Assembly: GCF_001039355.2 (NCBI RefSeq)
Contig: NW_019773513.1
Span: 38,659 to 102,658 of the forward strand
Direction of reading: 5' to 3'
Length of the DNA stretch: 64,000 nucleotides
Origin: Lingula anatina
Lineage: Eukaryota; Brachiopoda; Lingulata; Lingulida; Lingulidae
Part shown: piece by piece, positions 44,356 to 55,738 of the stretch
Layout: each line of letters starts with the position of its first letter
How positions within the stretch are numbered: position 1 is the stretch's first letter
Position numbers and translations under genes: made by a program
Notes under the pieces: generated by a model
Told to the model about the DNA's origin: nothing
Database searches by the model: none
Seen by the model: the letters and a program-made list of their open reading frames with translations, nothing else

Positions 44356-45293
44356 GTATTGCATCTCTTTACCCTCCTGAGTTTCTTTGCACTACCAATG
44401 GTGGCGGAGGGAGAAAGAATGTGCGCCGTCTACACTACCCTCTACCAGGGCGACTGATAGATTTTTACGGATATTCACAGATAAGTCACTAGCTAGAGAC
44501 ATATCTGTGAATATCCGTAAAAATCTATCAGTCGCCCTGGTAGAGGGTACGTCTACACCATGATAAGCCACGGCAGTATGATTCGCAGTGGAAGCCAAGA
44601 ATTTGCCAGCGAGCAGTGGTACAAAATTCACAGATATTTTGGCCGAAACACAAACGCCAGTATCGTGGCTGAAGGGAAGAAGTTCCTACAGTTTTTGAAG
44701 GAATGATATGGAATCGACGTGGACGTTGCCGACGATACCTTGTCAGGGGTTGATCCAACTCCCGTGTTTTTCGAGACCATGGCAGTTTACTTTCAAAATC
44801 GTGACTCTTCCGCAGTCTTCCAATTTTAGACTTTATTCGGAGTCACGTGACAATGAAGTCCGTTTTTACGAGTCACAGATTTGCTTAATTACATGGCTGA
44901 TTGTGATCAAAAATGAGTTTACTGTAACAGAGGGTCGAAATCAGGGAATGGTCGTCCCGGCAAGTAGTATGATTGGGTTACATTATTACAATATAAAACC
45001 TGGGCACAAGGGGTTCGATAGCGAAATTAAGCTACGTGCAGAAAGCCGTGTTCCTGTTCTTTTAATTCCCACCCCCTTGGGCCAAGACACTAATCTGACC
45101 GGGTATGACGTCACAGAAGGAACATATGTACGTCGTCTACAATCAGTATGTCACCAGTCTGACCAGGCCAGAGTTCGGTGACGGCATGGCGCGTGGAATC
45201 TCTCCTCGATACGTGCACGGAAACGAATATCTGAATGATGGAAGAATGGTGATCACCTTCTCCTGTAATCGTGCCGAGTATCGTCTGCCATAG
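44356..45293 (+). pseudogene. Array copy 4: secreted-family gene broken by hairpin insertion, stop and frameshifts
   Basis: The exon starts after TTTTTAAG with the signal peptide VLHLFTLLSFFALPMVAEG and ERMCAVYT, then is interrupted at 44436-44549 by a 114-bp perfect hairpin. Further lesions: TGG to TGA in the KEWYG motif (44704-44706), a 5-base loss near 44785 in the VNFTF motif, and a 4-base gain near 45125 in the TYVVYN motif. The remainder closely matches copy 3, including its missing leader exon. AATAAA is at 45421-45426. Confidence 0.9.
44436..44549. mobile_element. 114-bp perfect-hairpin MITE with 9-bp target duplication
   Basis: Two 48-bp arms (44436-44483 and 44502-44549) are exact reverse complements, starting TACCCTCTACCAGGGCGAC, around an 18-nt loop containing CTAGCTAG. 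The direct repeat CGTCTACAC at 44427-44435 and 44550-44558 is a 9-bp target-site duplication. The uninserted sequence is seen at copy 3. Arm identity implies a very recent insertion. A 9-bp duplication suits Mutator-like or Merlin-like transposases, which is inference. Confidence 0.92.
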
Positions 45294-45487
45294 ATAGCTT
45301 ACATTCATTGAAATGTTATCTTTCTTGGCTATTCAAATATGTCGTTTTTGCTGGTTTAAGAACTATTTTTCTCCCATGAAATTAATTGTAAGGGTTGGTC
45401 AAAGGAAAATATATGAGAAGAATAAAATCTCATTGAAATTGTACTTAGACTACTTTTTTAACAAGACAATCCCGCTCATTAGGAAGT

Positions 45488-45536
45488 GTGTGTGAGAGAG
45501 AGAGAAAGAGAGCGAGAGAGAGAAAGAGAAAGAGAT
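45488..45536. repeat. GA-rich microsatellite
   Basis: GTGTGTGAGAGAGA followed by AGAGAAAG units. Homologous to the GT/GA tract at 48231-48294 downstream of copy 5. Confidence 0.8.
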
Positions 45537-45699
45537 CCTTCTTACCAAATTGACTCTGGCAAGAGCAATATCAAAGTACGCCATAACTTTCAGTACCTTT
45601 TGATAATCAAAAAAGCTTTACTGTTTTATATATATACTAAAGCAAAGACCGGTGTTACGAAACTGAGGGTTCGTGTATCAGAAAGTCCGCCTTCCGTTT

Positions 45700-46105
45700 C
45701 GTTATAATGGTTAGGGTTAGCCTGACTTAAGTGGGTCTAAATATAGAGCGAGGCTTCCTATCCAATGAATGGCAAGCGGACTGTCTATCCCCGGCAAAAG
45801 GGATGGGGGTCTTTGGACCCCCCCTCCCCCCCCCCTCCCCCATCCCAGAATCCGCCCTGGCTACGGGCCTACCAACACTTCTGTTACTTCGGTAAGCAAA
45901 TTGGAGAGGGCAAACCGTCAGCATTATTTGTCGTTTTCACCTCTTAACCTTAAACTATGTCCGTTCATATGATCAAATATCATTCTAAAATGATATAATT
46001 TATAGTTGAAAGTGGCAAATCTAGTCAACCCATCTTATTTCTATGATGAAATCGATGTTCTCTAGACAACGTTACTGTCAGAAAATATCTCTAGATCCAC
46101 CCCTG
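45700..46105 (+). other. Intergenic block shared downstream of copies 4 and 5
   Basis: From GTTAGGGTTAGCCTGACTTA through the C-rich tract (about 45820-45842) this repeats at about 48470-48850. A 3' fragment of the M3 MITE (GATCCACCCCTG) is at 46074-46104. No gene. Confidence 0.65.
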
Positions 46106-46347
46106 ATCAGGCAGTGTTTTGTAATGTTTTATGTTTAAAAACATCCTGAAATGTGACGCTTTCACTCCTCGTGTTGTAAACAACCAAAGATACAGGCATG
46201 CAGGCATGGTAACAACGACTTTCATAGAAGGGAAGATAATGAAGCTGATTATACTGGTCGAAAAACGATGCTACCTCTGCCGCGGTAATAGGACTAAATG
46301 CGTCCCAGTTAAATTGTGAATGTGAATACTTCACTACGCCGCTGTTC

Positions 46348-46441
46348 AGTTGCCTTTTACTAGTCAACCGAAGAGGTTATCAAAAGATAAAACCAGGGAA
46401 ACATTTGTGCGTCTCAATAGTCACTGAAAATTAGGGACATG
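46348..46441 (+). promoter_or_regulatory. Copy 5 leader exon and initiator
   Basis: The conserved block GCCGCTGTTCAGTTGCC contains an initiator-like TTCAGT (predicted +1 at 46348). It is followed by TAGTCAACCGAAGAGG and ends in GGGACATG|GTGAGTA. The ATG at 46439-46441 is the last codon of this exon. The same block is found at 49830-49909, 52684-52778, 56862-56956 and 61695-61794. Confidence 0.75.
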
Positions 46442-48037
46442 GTGAGTACAGCAATAATTTTAACTATTATTAAAATAAAGAGCATGTCACCTGTTTTATG
46501 ATATAACCATCTAATGGTGTTCACCACTGTGGTTAGTTATTTTACTGATGTGGTGAACATGCTGTTGTGTTAATATTAAGACTGGGTTCCCATAAACCTA
46601 TCGTACTAGCAGGATCGATCTAACTCTGAGGGGATTCTCGCTAAATTGTTTACAGTTTAAGCGGCTTAAATGTCTGTCACGTCCAACGAAGCTGCTAGGG
46701 TGGTAATTATCTTTCGTTCAAGCTTAAACTAATGCAATTTAGCAAGAAACCCATCAGAGATAGATCGTTCTGCTAGTACGATAGGGTATGGAAATGGTCC
46801 CTTAGTCCAGCAAGCTGTTGGTATTGCACTGTCTGCGTTACGGCTATCCGCGCCGACTAATAAGGAATTCAATGAAAAATAATAATCACAGGAAAACATT
46901 CAGTTTTATTTAGAACACATCTGTCTCGCAATTTGTCCGGTTTCTAACCTCAGCTAGAAGTGCACTGTCCAGACGGGGGATGGGGGGATGGGGGTGGGGC
47001 GAGGATGATGTTACCGGAAATTAAATTAAGCCTATTTATTTCAAAGAGGGAATTACGCACTTGGTGTCACAACGTTGTTCCAAAACGGTTAAATATCGGG
47101 TTCGATTTGCTCCAGTATTTTAAACATAAACCCTCACTTTGTGATTAGGTGTCTTGTCTAACCCTGTGTTTATCTTGTGCAGACTGTATTAAGGGTGGCT
47201 CCGTTTTTTTTCTTTTTTAAGGTATTACATCTCTTTTCAATCCTGTGTTTCTTCGCATTGCCAATGGTGGTGGCGAGAGAAAGAATGTGCGCTGTTTACA
47301 CCATGATAAGCCACGGCAGTATGATTCGCGGCGGAAGTCAAGGATTTGCCACCGAGCAGTGGTATAAAATACACCGATATTTTGGTCTAAACACAAACGC
47401 CAGCATCGCGGCTGAAGGGAGGAAGTTCTTACAATTTTTGAAGGAATGGTATGGAATTGAGGTGGACGTTGGTGACGATGCCCTCTCAGGGGTTGATCCA
47501 AATCCTGTGTTCTTTGAGACCACGGCCGTAAACTTTACTTTCAATATCCGGACCCTTCCGCTGTCTGCTAATTTTAGAATTTATTCGGAATCACGTGGCA
47601 ATGAAGTTCGTTTTTACGATTCTCAGATTTGCTATAATGCATGGCTGATTGTGACCAAAAATGAGTTTACTGTATCAGAGGGTCGAAATCAGGGAATGGT
47701 CGTTCCGGCAAATAGTATGATTGGGTTACATTACTACTATATGAAACCTGGGCGCGAGGGGTTCGATAGAGAAATCATGCTACGTGCAGAAAACCGTGTC
47801 CCAAATCTTTTAATTCCCACCCCCTTGGGTCAAGACACTTATCTGACAGAGTATGACGTCACAACAGGCAGTTACGTTGTCTTCAATGAGTATATCACCA
47901 GTCTGACCAGGCCAGAGTTCGTTGACGGCGTAGGACGTGGGGTCCTTCCTCGATACGTGCACGAAAACGAATATCTGAATGATGGAAGAATGGTGATCAC
48001 CTTCTCCTGTAACCGTACCAAATATCGTCTGCCATAG
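46439..48037 (+). CDS. Array copy 5: secreted protein of unrecognised family, complete
   Basis: Two exons: ATG at 46439-46441, intron 46442-47221 (GTGAGT...TTTTTTAAG), then 47222-48037. The joined product has 272 residues. Signal peptide: M-VLHLFSILCFFALPMVVA. Mature part: ERMCAVYT with the first conserved Cys, a variable stretch (SHGSMIRGGSQGF), WYKIHRYFGLNTNAS, GRKFLQFLKEWYGIEVDVGDD, VNFTFNI, SESRGNEVRFYDSQICY, EGRNQGMVVPANSMIG, PLGQDT, SLTRPEF, GRG, LNDGRMVITFSCN with the last conserved Cys. Sites NAS, NFT and NRT could be glycosylated. AATAAA at 48168-48173. I do not recognise the family; a secreted, mainly beta protein with one disulfide is inferred. Confidence 0.83.
46578..46803. mobile_element. 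Inverted-repeat MITE in copy 5 intron (family M2)
   Basis: Termini TTCCCATA and TATGGAAA, with CCTATCGTACTAGCA and TGCTAGTACGATAGG, are inverted, as are GAGGGGATTCTCGCTAAATTG and its partner. A relative is at 55739-55961. Confidence 0.72.
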
Positions 48038-48230
48038 ATTTCATTAATTTTTTTGAAAAGTTATCTTTTTGGGTTATTCAAATATGTCATTGTTTTGTTG
48101 GTTTAAGAATTATTTTGCTCCCATGAAATTAATTGTAAGGGTTGGGCAAAGGAAAATATATGAGAAGAATAAAATCTTATTTAAATTGTTCTTGGACTAT
48201 TTTTTTTTCAAGACAATCCCGCTCATTAGG

Positions 48231-48238
48231 GTGTGTGC

Positions 48239-48294
<56 letters not shown>
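48231..48294. repeat. GT/GA compound microsatellite
   Basis: GT run passing into a GA run, downstream of copy 5, homologous to 45488-45536. Confidence 0.85.
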
Positions 48295-48297
<3 letters not shown>

Positions 48298-48490
48298 TTC
48301 TTACCAAATTGACTCTGGCAAGAGTAGTACATGTATCAAAGTACGCCACAACTTTCAGTACCTTTTGAAAATCAAAAAAGCTTTACTGTTTTATATATAT
48401 ACTAAAGCCAAGACCGGTGTTACGAAACTGAGGGTTCGTGTATATGAAAGTCCGCTTTCCATTTTGTTATAATGGTTAGGGTTAGCCTGA

Positions 48491-48512
48491 CCAAGAAGTT
48501 ATAACTTCTTGG
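48491..48512. other. 22-bp perfect palindrome insertion
   Basis: CCAAGAAGTTATAACTTCTTGG is self-complementary and flanked by CCTGA on both sides (48486-48490 and 48513-48517). The homologous block near 45718-45730 has a single CCTGA and no palindrome, so this is an insertion. Confidence 0.8.
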
Positions 48513-49111
48513 CCTGACTTAAGTGGGTCTAAATTTAGAGCGAGGCTTCCTATCCAAATGAATGGCAAGCGGACTCTCTATCACCGGCAAAAGGGATGGG
48601 GGTCTTTGGACACCCCCCCCCCCAGAACACACCCTGGCTACGGGCCTACCCACACTTCTGTCACTTCGGTAAGCAAATTGGAGAGGGCAAACCTTCGTCA
48701 GCATTATTTGTCGTTTTCACCTCTTAACCTTAAACTATGTCCGTTCATATGATCAAATATCATTCTTAAACGATATGATTTATATTTGATAGTGGCAAAT
48801 CTAGTCAACCCATCTTATTTCTATGATAAGATCGATGTTTTGTAGACAACGTTACTTAATTAATTACTGTGCTATTTTTTTACGTATGTGCCTTCTAAAT
48901 GGATTAATCATTTTTATCAACAATCTACATTGAGTTAGTTGAGGGAGTGAAATGCTAACGTTCTTTTTATTTTATTGAATAACTTGAAAAAATATTCGGA
49001 CATAATTTGACTGTAACTGACATAATGAAAAATACTCTAAAATACTGTAATTCGACTCCCCTAACCCCTTCTTAGATAAATCAGCAATACGACAATGGCG
49101 CCGTAATGCAT

Positions 49112-49273
49112 CACGGGGGGTGTATTGAGGCCGTCTTCTGGAAGATGGTCAAATTGTCAAGTTTACACTGACGGGCATATGATTTTTTCTGCCTAAAGAC
49201 GGTCACAAATGGAGGACGGATCAACAAAGATAGTTTGGAAGACTGTCAGAAAATATCTCTGGATCCGCCCCTG
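49112..49273. mobile_element. M3-family MITE upstream of copy 6
   Basis: Matches the element at 32760-32918: GTCTTCTGGAAGA near the left and AAATATCTCTGGATCCGCCC CTG at the right end. The left terminus is degraded. Confidence 0.68.
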
Positions 49274-49829
49274 ATCATGCAGTGTTTTGTAATTTTTTAT
49301 GTTTAAAAACATCCTAAAATGTGACGCTTTCACTCCTCGTGTTGTAAATAACCAAAGATACAGGCATGCAGGCATGGTAACAACGACTTTCATAGAAGGG
49401 AAGATAATGAAGCTGATTATACTGGTTGCATAACGACGCTGTCTCTACCGCGGTAATACGACTAAATGCGTCCTAGTTAAAATGTTTAATGCCTCCGTCT
49501 GGGAAAATGTCTGCACCCAAGGCAGCCAGATGGATCATTTCAAAAATATTTTCAGGTGTTCAGGTTTGAATAAATTGTACTAGAGGTACCAAAAACATAG
49601 TTAAAACGAAAATGAAAAATAGCTTACTTTTTGGTGCCGAACTTTAAGTCGAGTTGAGGGGTGATTAACAAGGAATAAAAAAGCACAATTGAATGAACAG
49701 ATCAAGAAAAATAAAATCGTACGCTGTTAAGATTCACTATAAAATTCATATATATATATATATATATATATGACACTTACATTTTTTATGAACTGTATTT
49801 AATTTCAATACTGCTCCGCGTCGCTGCGC

Positions 49830-49909
49830 AGTTGCCTTTCATGAGTCAGCTGAAGAGGTGTTCCGAAAGATATTAAGTGTCTTAATTGTCGCCGACTATT
49901 GGGAACATG
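49830..49909 (+). promoter_or_regulatory. Copy 6 leader exon and core promoter
   Basis: TATTTAAT (about 49795-49802) lies ~34 bases before the initiator-like GCGCAGTTGCC (predicted +1 at 49830). The leader ends in GGGAACATG|GTGAGTA with the ATG at 49907-49909. A TA dinucleotide repeat lies just upstream (49748-49771). Confidence 0.7.
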
Positions 49910-50983
49910 GTGAGTACAGCGTTGGATAATTAAGAGAATTTTACCTGTTTAATGGTATTACAACTAAATGGTGTTCTCCGGAGTAGATATTGTGCTTAGT
50001 TACTTTACTGATATGGTGTACATGCATAAACATCATTTCAGTTAAAGTGTTCGGCGTCTCGGAACTAAAATGATACTATATCTTTGCAACTGTATGTCAA
50101 GTCTAGTCCTGTGTATATCTTGTGGACAGCGTATTAAGAGCAACAACATATTTTTTTTCTTTTAAAGGTATTGCATCTCTTTTCCCTCCTGTGTTTCTTC
50201 GCATTACACATGGTAGTGACAAGTGAAAGAATGTGCACTGTCTATACCATGATAATACAAGACAGTGTGATTCTCGATGGAAGCCAAGGATTTCCTAGCG
50301 ACCAGTGGTACAAAGTACACCGATATTTTGGTCGAAACACGAACGCCAGCATCGCGGCTGAAGGGAGGAAGTTCCTACAATTTTTGAAGGTATGGTACGG
50401 CATCGACGTGGACGTTGCCGACGATATGTTGTCTGGGGTTGATCCAACTCCTGTGTTCTTCGAAACCTCTGCAGTAAACTTTACTTTTAAAATCATAAAT
50501 CTTCCGCAGTCTGCTAATTTTAGACTTTATTCAGAGTCTCGTGACAATGAAGTTCGTTTTTACGATTCCCAGATGGTCTATAACGCATGGGTGATCGTGA
50601 CCAAAAATGAGTTTACTGTAACAGAGGGCCGAAATCAGGGAATGGTCGTCCCAGCAAATAGAATGATTCGGTTTAAAAATTACTATACGAAACCTGGGCA
50701 CAAGGGGTTCGACAGCGAAATAAAGCTACATGCAGAAGACCGTGTTCCACTGCTTCGGGTAGCCATCCCCTTGGGCCAAGACACTAATCTGACCGGATAT
50801 GACGTCACACTAGGCAAGTACTGCGTCTTCAGTCCGCATGTCACCAGTCTGTCGAGGCCAGAGTTTGGTGACGGCGTAGGACGTGGGGTCCTTCCTCTGT
50901 ACGTGCACGGAAACGAACATCTGAATGATGGTCGAATAGTGGTCACTTTCTCTTGTAACCGTGCAGATAATCGCCTGCCATAG
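49907..50983 (+). CDS. Array copy 6: secreted protein of unrecognised family, complete
   Basis: ATG at 49907-49909, a short intron 49910-50167, then exon 50168-50983; 272 residues. Signal peptide VLHLFSLLCFFALHMVVTS, then ERMCTVYT. The variable stretch here is IIQDSVILDGSQGF, unlike the SHGSMIRGG of its neighbours. The conserved core follows: WYKVHRYFGRNTNAS, VNFTFKI, EGRNQGMVVPANRMI, PLGQDTNLTGYDVT, FSCN. It lacks the third cysteine seen after FYDSQI in copies 3 and 5, leaving only the two terminal cysteines. AATAAA at 51114-51119. Its flanks resemble those of copy 9, pointing to block duplication. Confidence 0.83.
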
Positions 50984-51562
50984 ATGAGCTTTTCATATAT
51001 TGGAAAGTTTTCTTCGGGGCTTATACGAATATATCATTATTTTGGTTGCATTCGAGGCATTTTGATTCCATGAAATTATTTGTAAGGGTGTTGGGCAAAA
51101 GAAATAAGCGACGAATAAAAAAAGCTGTTGCAAGAACACATGGGTTGTTTTAAACTCTTGATCAAAAAGGTTATCTTACCTCCAATTCCATGCGTTTTTG
51201 TTTACAAATTAATAATTAGTTCACTGTTCTGGATGCGCTCTAAGGTCACGTGTCCAGTAGTGCTTGCAAGTGGGTCGCGCCATATTTGAACCGCGGCTCA
51301 GTTAGGCCTGGCTCAACTTGGTTGTGAACACAGCCATACAAGACCAAACCATTGTTTCTACACCAGTTCACTAAAGGTGACACCAATTACCTGTACATGA
51401 AGATTCATTATCATCATAAATTTTACGGACTTCAGTTGTCTCTTTGGCAAACATCATTTAAATAAAAAAATTGTTTAATGGCATTACAACCTAATGGTGT
51501 TCTCCAGAGTAGATATTGTGCTTAGTTACTTTATTGATATGGTGTACATGCATAAACATTAN

Positions 51563-51603
<41 letters not shown>

Positions 51604-51609
51604 CTCCTC

Positions 51610-51697
<88 letters not shown>

Positions 51698-52650
51698 CCC
51701 CTGGTGAGATCCTGGTGAGATACTGCTGAACAGTTAGAAAAATACCAGTTATTAAAACCGAGTTTTTGTTAATAGTGTTATTATTATTATTATTATCCAC
51801 ATTATAAAATAAATACGCAGTGTCTGGTTCACTGATTAGATGAAGGTAATGTAGTGTTTATCCATTGACTGTTTCAGTGTAAATAAGATGTACGTGTTCA
51901 TCCCAGTTCATTTCCAGGTCGTCGCTTGTTATCAGGTTAAAATGGCGGTAGATTTCACCCTTTCTGTTGCTCATTTATTTGTATTTACAGGAGGAAGATG
52001 GTGGCCTGTCTTTGGAAATTTAGTCAAATACAAATTTGGTAATTTTGTTGCTGCTTGACTGTTTGACTATGTCCCCTCTGATGGGGGGGGGGGGAGAAAT
52101 TCCTGATAAATAACGGGGGGGGGGGGGTGTATAGGCTTGGTAACGCGTTTCTGATTCAAAATGTAAACGCATAATAACTAATTTGTTCAGAAGTTGTCAT
52201 TCACTGCGTTTCTGCTTACCAGCATTATAGCAATGTACGACCTTTTGCTTGATCAAAGTGGAAGTTACAAAGTGGCTTAATAGATTACAAGTTATAAAGT
52301 GCCTAAGCTTTGGGCAAGAACTTGTACAACTTCTTGTTTTAAAGCACCCACCAACAAATCCACGCCATATTTTTACACTTCATTGTTAGCATGATGCGGT
52401 TTGAGTAGGTAACTGGTTGTCCAAATTGTCAATGTTCTTCCTATGTGGTTAATCAGCGTTTTTTCTTTTTCTTTTGGACCAGTCAATTACAGTCCCTGAT
52501 AAAATACTGCTTGCTGGTTTATTTTTATTTTAAAGGTTACTTAAAGCTTTTCCATTAAAGACACTTAAACCTTTGTTCATACGGGCTGCTCAAAAATTAT
52601 ATCGTGAAAATCGCATTAAGATAACGGTACCATTAACTCTTTTTGACTGT
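50984..52650 (+). other. Intergenic with assembly gap between copies 6 and 7
   Basis: 51165-51440 resembles the sequence after copy 9. 51475-51561 repeats copy 6 intron 1 (TAGATATTGTGCTTAGTTAC) and stops at the N at 51562. A long CT microsatellite (51563-51701) follows. A poly-G tract is at 52083-52128. No gene is visible; a further copy may be hidden in the gap. Confidence 0.6.
51563..51701. repeat. CT/CCT microsatellite after the gap
   Basis: CT repeats interrupted by CTC units. The repeat is probably the reason for the assembly break at 51562. Confidence 0.9.
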
Positions 52651-52651
52651 C

Positions 52652-52778
52652 TATAAATTGAATACTTCACGACGCCGCTGTTCAGTTGCCGTTCACTAGT
52701 CAACCAAAGAGGTGTACCAAGAAGATATAGCCAGGGACAATTTGAGCGTCTCAGTAGTCTCCGATGACATTAAACATG
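52652..52778 (+). promoter_or_regulatory. Copy 7 core promoter and leader exon
   Basis: TATAAAT (52652-52658) lies 32 bases before the A of initiator-like TTCAGTTG (predicted +1 at 52684), canonical TATA-Inr spacing. Conserved ATAACGGTACCATTAAC lies just upstream. The leader ends in TAAACATG|GTGAGTA. Confidence 0.75.
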
Positions 52779-54284
52779 GTGAGTACAGCGATAGAGTTTA
52801 TCAAATACCCACAAGTACTGTGCCCATTATAAGGCATTTCAACCTGATGACAGCGGTGGACGCCGGTGATAAATTCGTCCACTGGTGTGTTGTACATGAT
52901 GTGTTTTTGACATTCAGTTTAGCAGGCTGTTGGTATTGTACTGTTCGCATTGCCCTCAGATGACTAATTCGAGTTCATCGGAAACTAAACCCAGCAAAAC
53001 ATTCAGTTTCATTTTGAGCTCTTCAGTCTCACAATCTTTTTTTTTTTACTGAACTGGGTACAGGCGCAGGTCTCGTGCGGCTATTGCTTTTCAAAGACTT
53101 TTAAAATATCCTTTCAAAAATTTTAAAGGGTGGACGTGATACAATCTTTATCGGAACCGACAACATTCATTGGCCTTCTCTTTGATGTTCGTCTTCCTTT
53201 CCAAAAGATACCAGAGAATTAGAGCTTCTATAAGCCATTGGTATTTTTATAATTAAACTGTTTATTTTTTTTATTTAACTGTTTATTAAGTTGCCAACAT
53301 GCAAGGTTAGTTTGGGGGAGTAGATGATACGTCGAAACTCCCTTCTTAAACTCGATATGAAAAGTTTTGGATGTCTTGCAACTAAATTTAAATCTTTGCG
53401 TAAATTTGCAGAAACATGGCCTACATATATCTCGTGGATACTGTATTAAGGTGACTCTGTTTCTTTTCTTTTTTTTTCTTAAGGTATTGCATCTCTTTTC
53501 CCTCCTGTGTTTCTTGGCATTGCCAATGGTGGTGTCGGGAGAAAACTTGTGCGTCGTCTACACTATGGCTAGCCATGGCAGCAACGATGGCATTCCGAGC
53601 CAAGGATTCTCCACCGAAGAATGGTACAAAGTACACCGATATTTTGGTCGACACACGAACGCCAGCATCGCAGCTGAAGGGAGGAAGTTCCTACAATTTT
53701 TAAACGACTGGTACGGCATCGATTTGAACGTTGGTGACGATGCCTTGTCAGGGGTTGATCCATCAACTCTGTTCCTCGAGCCCGCGGGAGTTCGCATAAT
53801 TTTTAGACTCTCGGTCCTACCAGAATACTCTAATTATAGACTTTATTCGGAGTCGCGTGGCAATGAAAGTCGTTTTTACGGTTCCAGGGTTTACAGTGTT
53901 GGGTGGATGATTTTGATCAGAGATGAGTTTACTGTAACCACGGGCCGAAATCAGGGAATGGTCATTCCGGCAAGAAGCGCCGTCAGGTCTCGAGTCTACT
54001 ACATAAAACCCGGGGCAAAGGGCTTCGATAACGAAATTAAGCTGCAAGCGGAAGATCGCGTTCCAATTCTTGTGCTTTCCATGCCCTTGGGCCAAGACGC
54101 CGGGTATGAAACAGGAAGCTACTCTGTCTCCAATCCGCACGTGACCAGTCTCTCTTCACCCGATTTCGGTGTAGGAAGAATGCGTGGGATCTCCCCTCGG
54201 TACAAAAATGGAACCGAATATGTGGTCGACGGTCGAATGGTGTTCACCTTCCACTGTGGTGATATGGAGGATCAGCTGCCATAG
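52776..54284 (+). CDS. Array copy 7: secreted protein of unrecognised family, divergent subfamily
   Basis: ATG at 52776-52778, intron 52779-53483, exon 53484-54284; 267 residues. Signal peptide VLHLFSLLCFLALPMVVSG. The mature part has ENLCVVYT, MASHGSNDGIPSQGF as the variable stretch, WYKVHRYFGRHTNAS, GVRIIFRLSVLPEYSNYRLYSESRGNE, TGRNQGMVIPARSAV, PLGQDAGYETGSYSV and MVFTFHCG. It is five residues shorter than copies 5/6/9, losing the NLTGYDV region. It pairs with frameshifted copy 2 as one subfamily; upstream intron sequence is shared with copy 2 as well. AATAAA at 54418-54423. Confidence 0.83.
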
Positions 54285-55738
54285 ATGAGCTTTTCATACA
54301 CTGAAATTTTTCCCGACGGGGTTATTCAAACATATTATTAATTTTTGCTTGGTTTTAAGGTTTAATTTTGAAGTAATGGAATTTATTGTAAGGGTTGGGC
54401 AAGGGAAACATTGGAGGAATAAAGGTCTGTAAAATTTAACTTTGAGTGCACTTACATGTATATCAATAATGCCTTCAGTAAAATAATATAATAACGTTTA
54501 TCAGTGAGAGAAATTTAATGGAAATTGAATGTTAGACAATTAAGACAATACAAAAAGACATTAAATCTATTACAGGAAATTCTATATTGAAAGCAGAACT
54601 AAAAACTCAATTCAATCGTTTGTTATGTAAGGAATGTAACTCTTTTAGGTTATAATTTATAATAATAAAAAGGAGGTTTTCGGCCTTCTGAATTGTTTTT
54701 CCTGTCTAAATTCAACTGCATATTAGGTATCAAATAAAAGCAAACTACCACGTCTGTAGAAGGGATTCGTTGCAGAACTGCAATCGATGAGAGATACTTC
54801 TTTTCAACTGAAACTGTGTCAGCTATAAATAAAGCCGGACCGGCATCCATTAATGTAATAAAAGTTTTTGTGCGGGCATCTCACCGGCTTCAGATGATTT
54901 TAACTTGACTAACATGGTGAGAGCAGATATAAATAATTTTGTTCAAATCAAAATGTGCACCTAGTATAGAGTGACGAAAATAAAATAGAGGCCTAATTTT
55001 AAGCATCACTTTCTAATTTTACGGGGCAACCAGGAGAAAATGCCCGGTGGCTAACAAATATTATCTGGTGATCAAAGAAAATTGAAAATTTTTATCGTCT
55101 GCTTAATTACGTTTTATTTGACAGATCCATGTTCATGTACAGCTCTCTCTCTCCCCCTTTTTCTCCCCCCTCTCTCTCTCTCTCCCTCTCTCTCTCTCTC
55201 TCACTCCCTCCCCCCCCTCTCTCTCTGTCTCTCTCTCTTTTTCTCTCTCTCTCATTTTCTTTCAATGCCACGCACACTATAAACCCCAGCAAACCAAGGT
55301 AGATCTCCCAGAATATTCGAACGTGTTCGGCAGTTTATCCAGGCGCTCAGTTCTCCTTACTGCCTATCAGATGAAATAAGGCAAATTTCACAACTGACCT
55401 TACGTCTTTTTTTTTCGTCACCAAAAACTCAACATGCATTGAAAAGATAGATAAATTAATGAATACAAATAATGCGTTTTGCAGAGAATGTCTTCACTAA
55501 AGCAATGTGCAATTCACTCAGGGTGTCTTCACTAAAGCAATAGTCAATTCACTCATTGGGTCTATGCACAATCACTTTAAGTGAGATGAGATACTGCTGA
55601 ACAAATACAAAAATATCAGTTATAAAACAGCATGTTTGTTAATATCATCTCACGGTATTGGTAGTTTGGAGTGCCATCTTATAAAAGATATACTCAGTGG
55701 TTGGTTTATTGCTTTGCTGCCTTGTTTGATGAAGGTAT

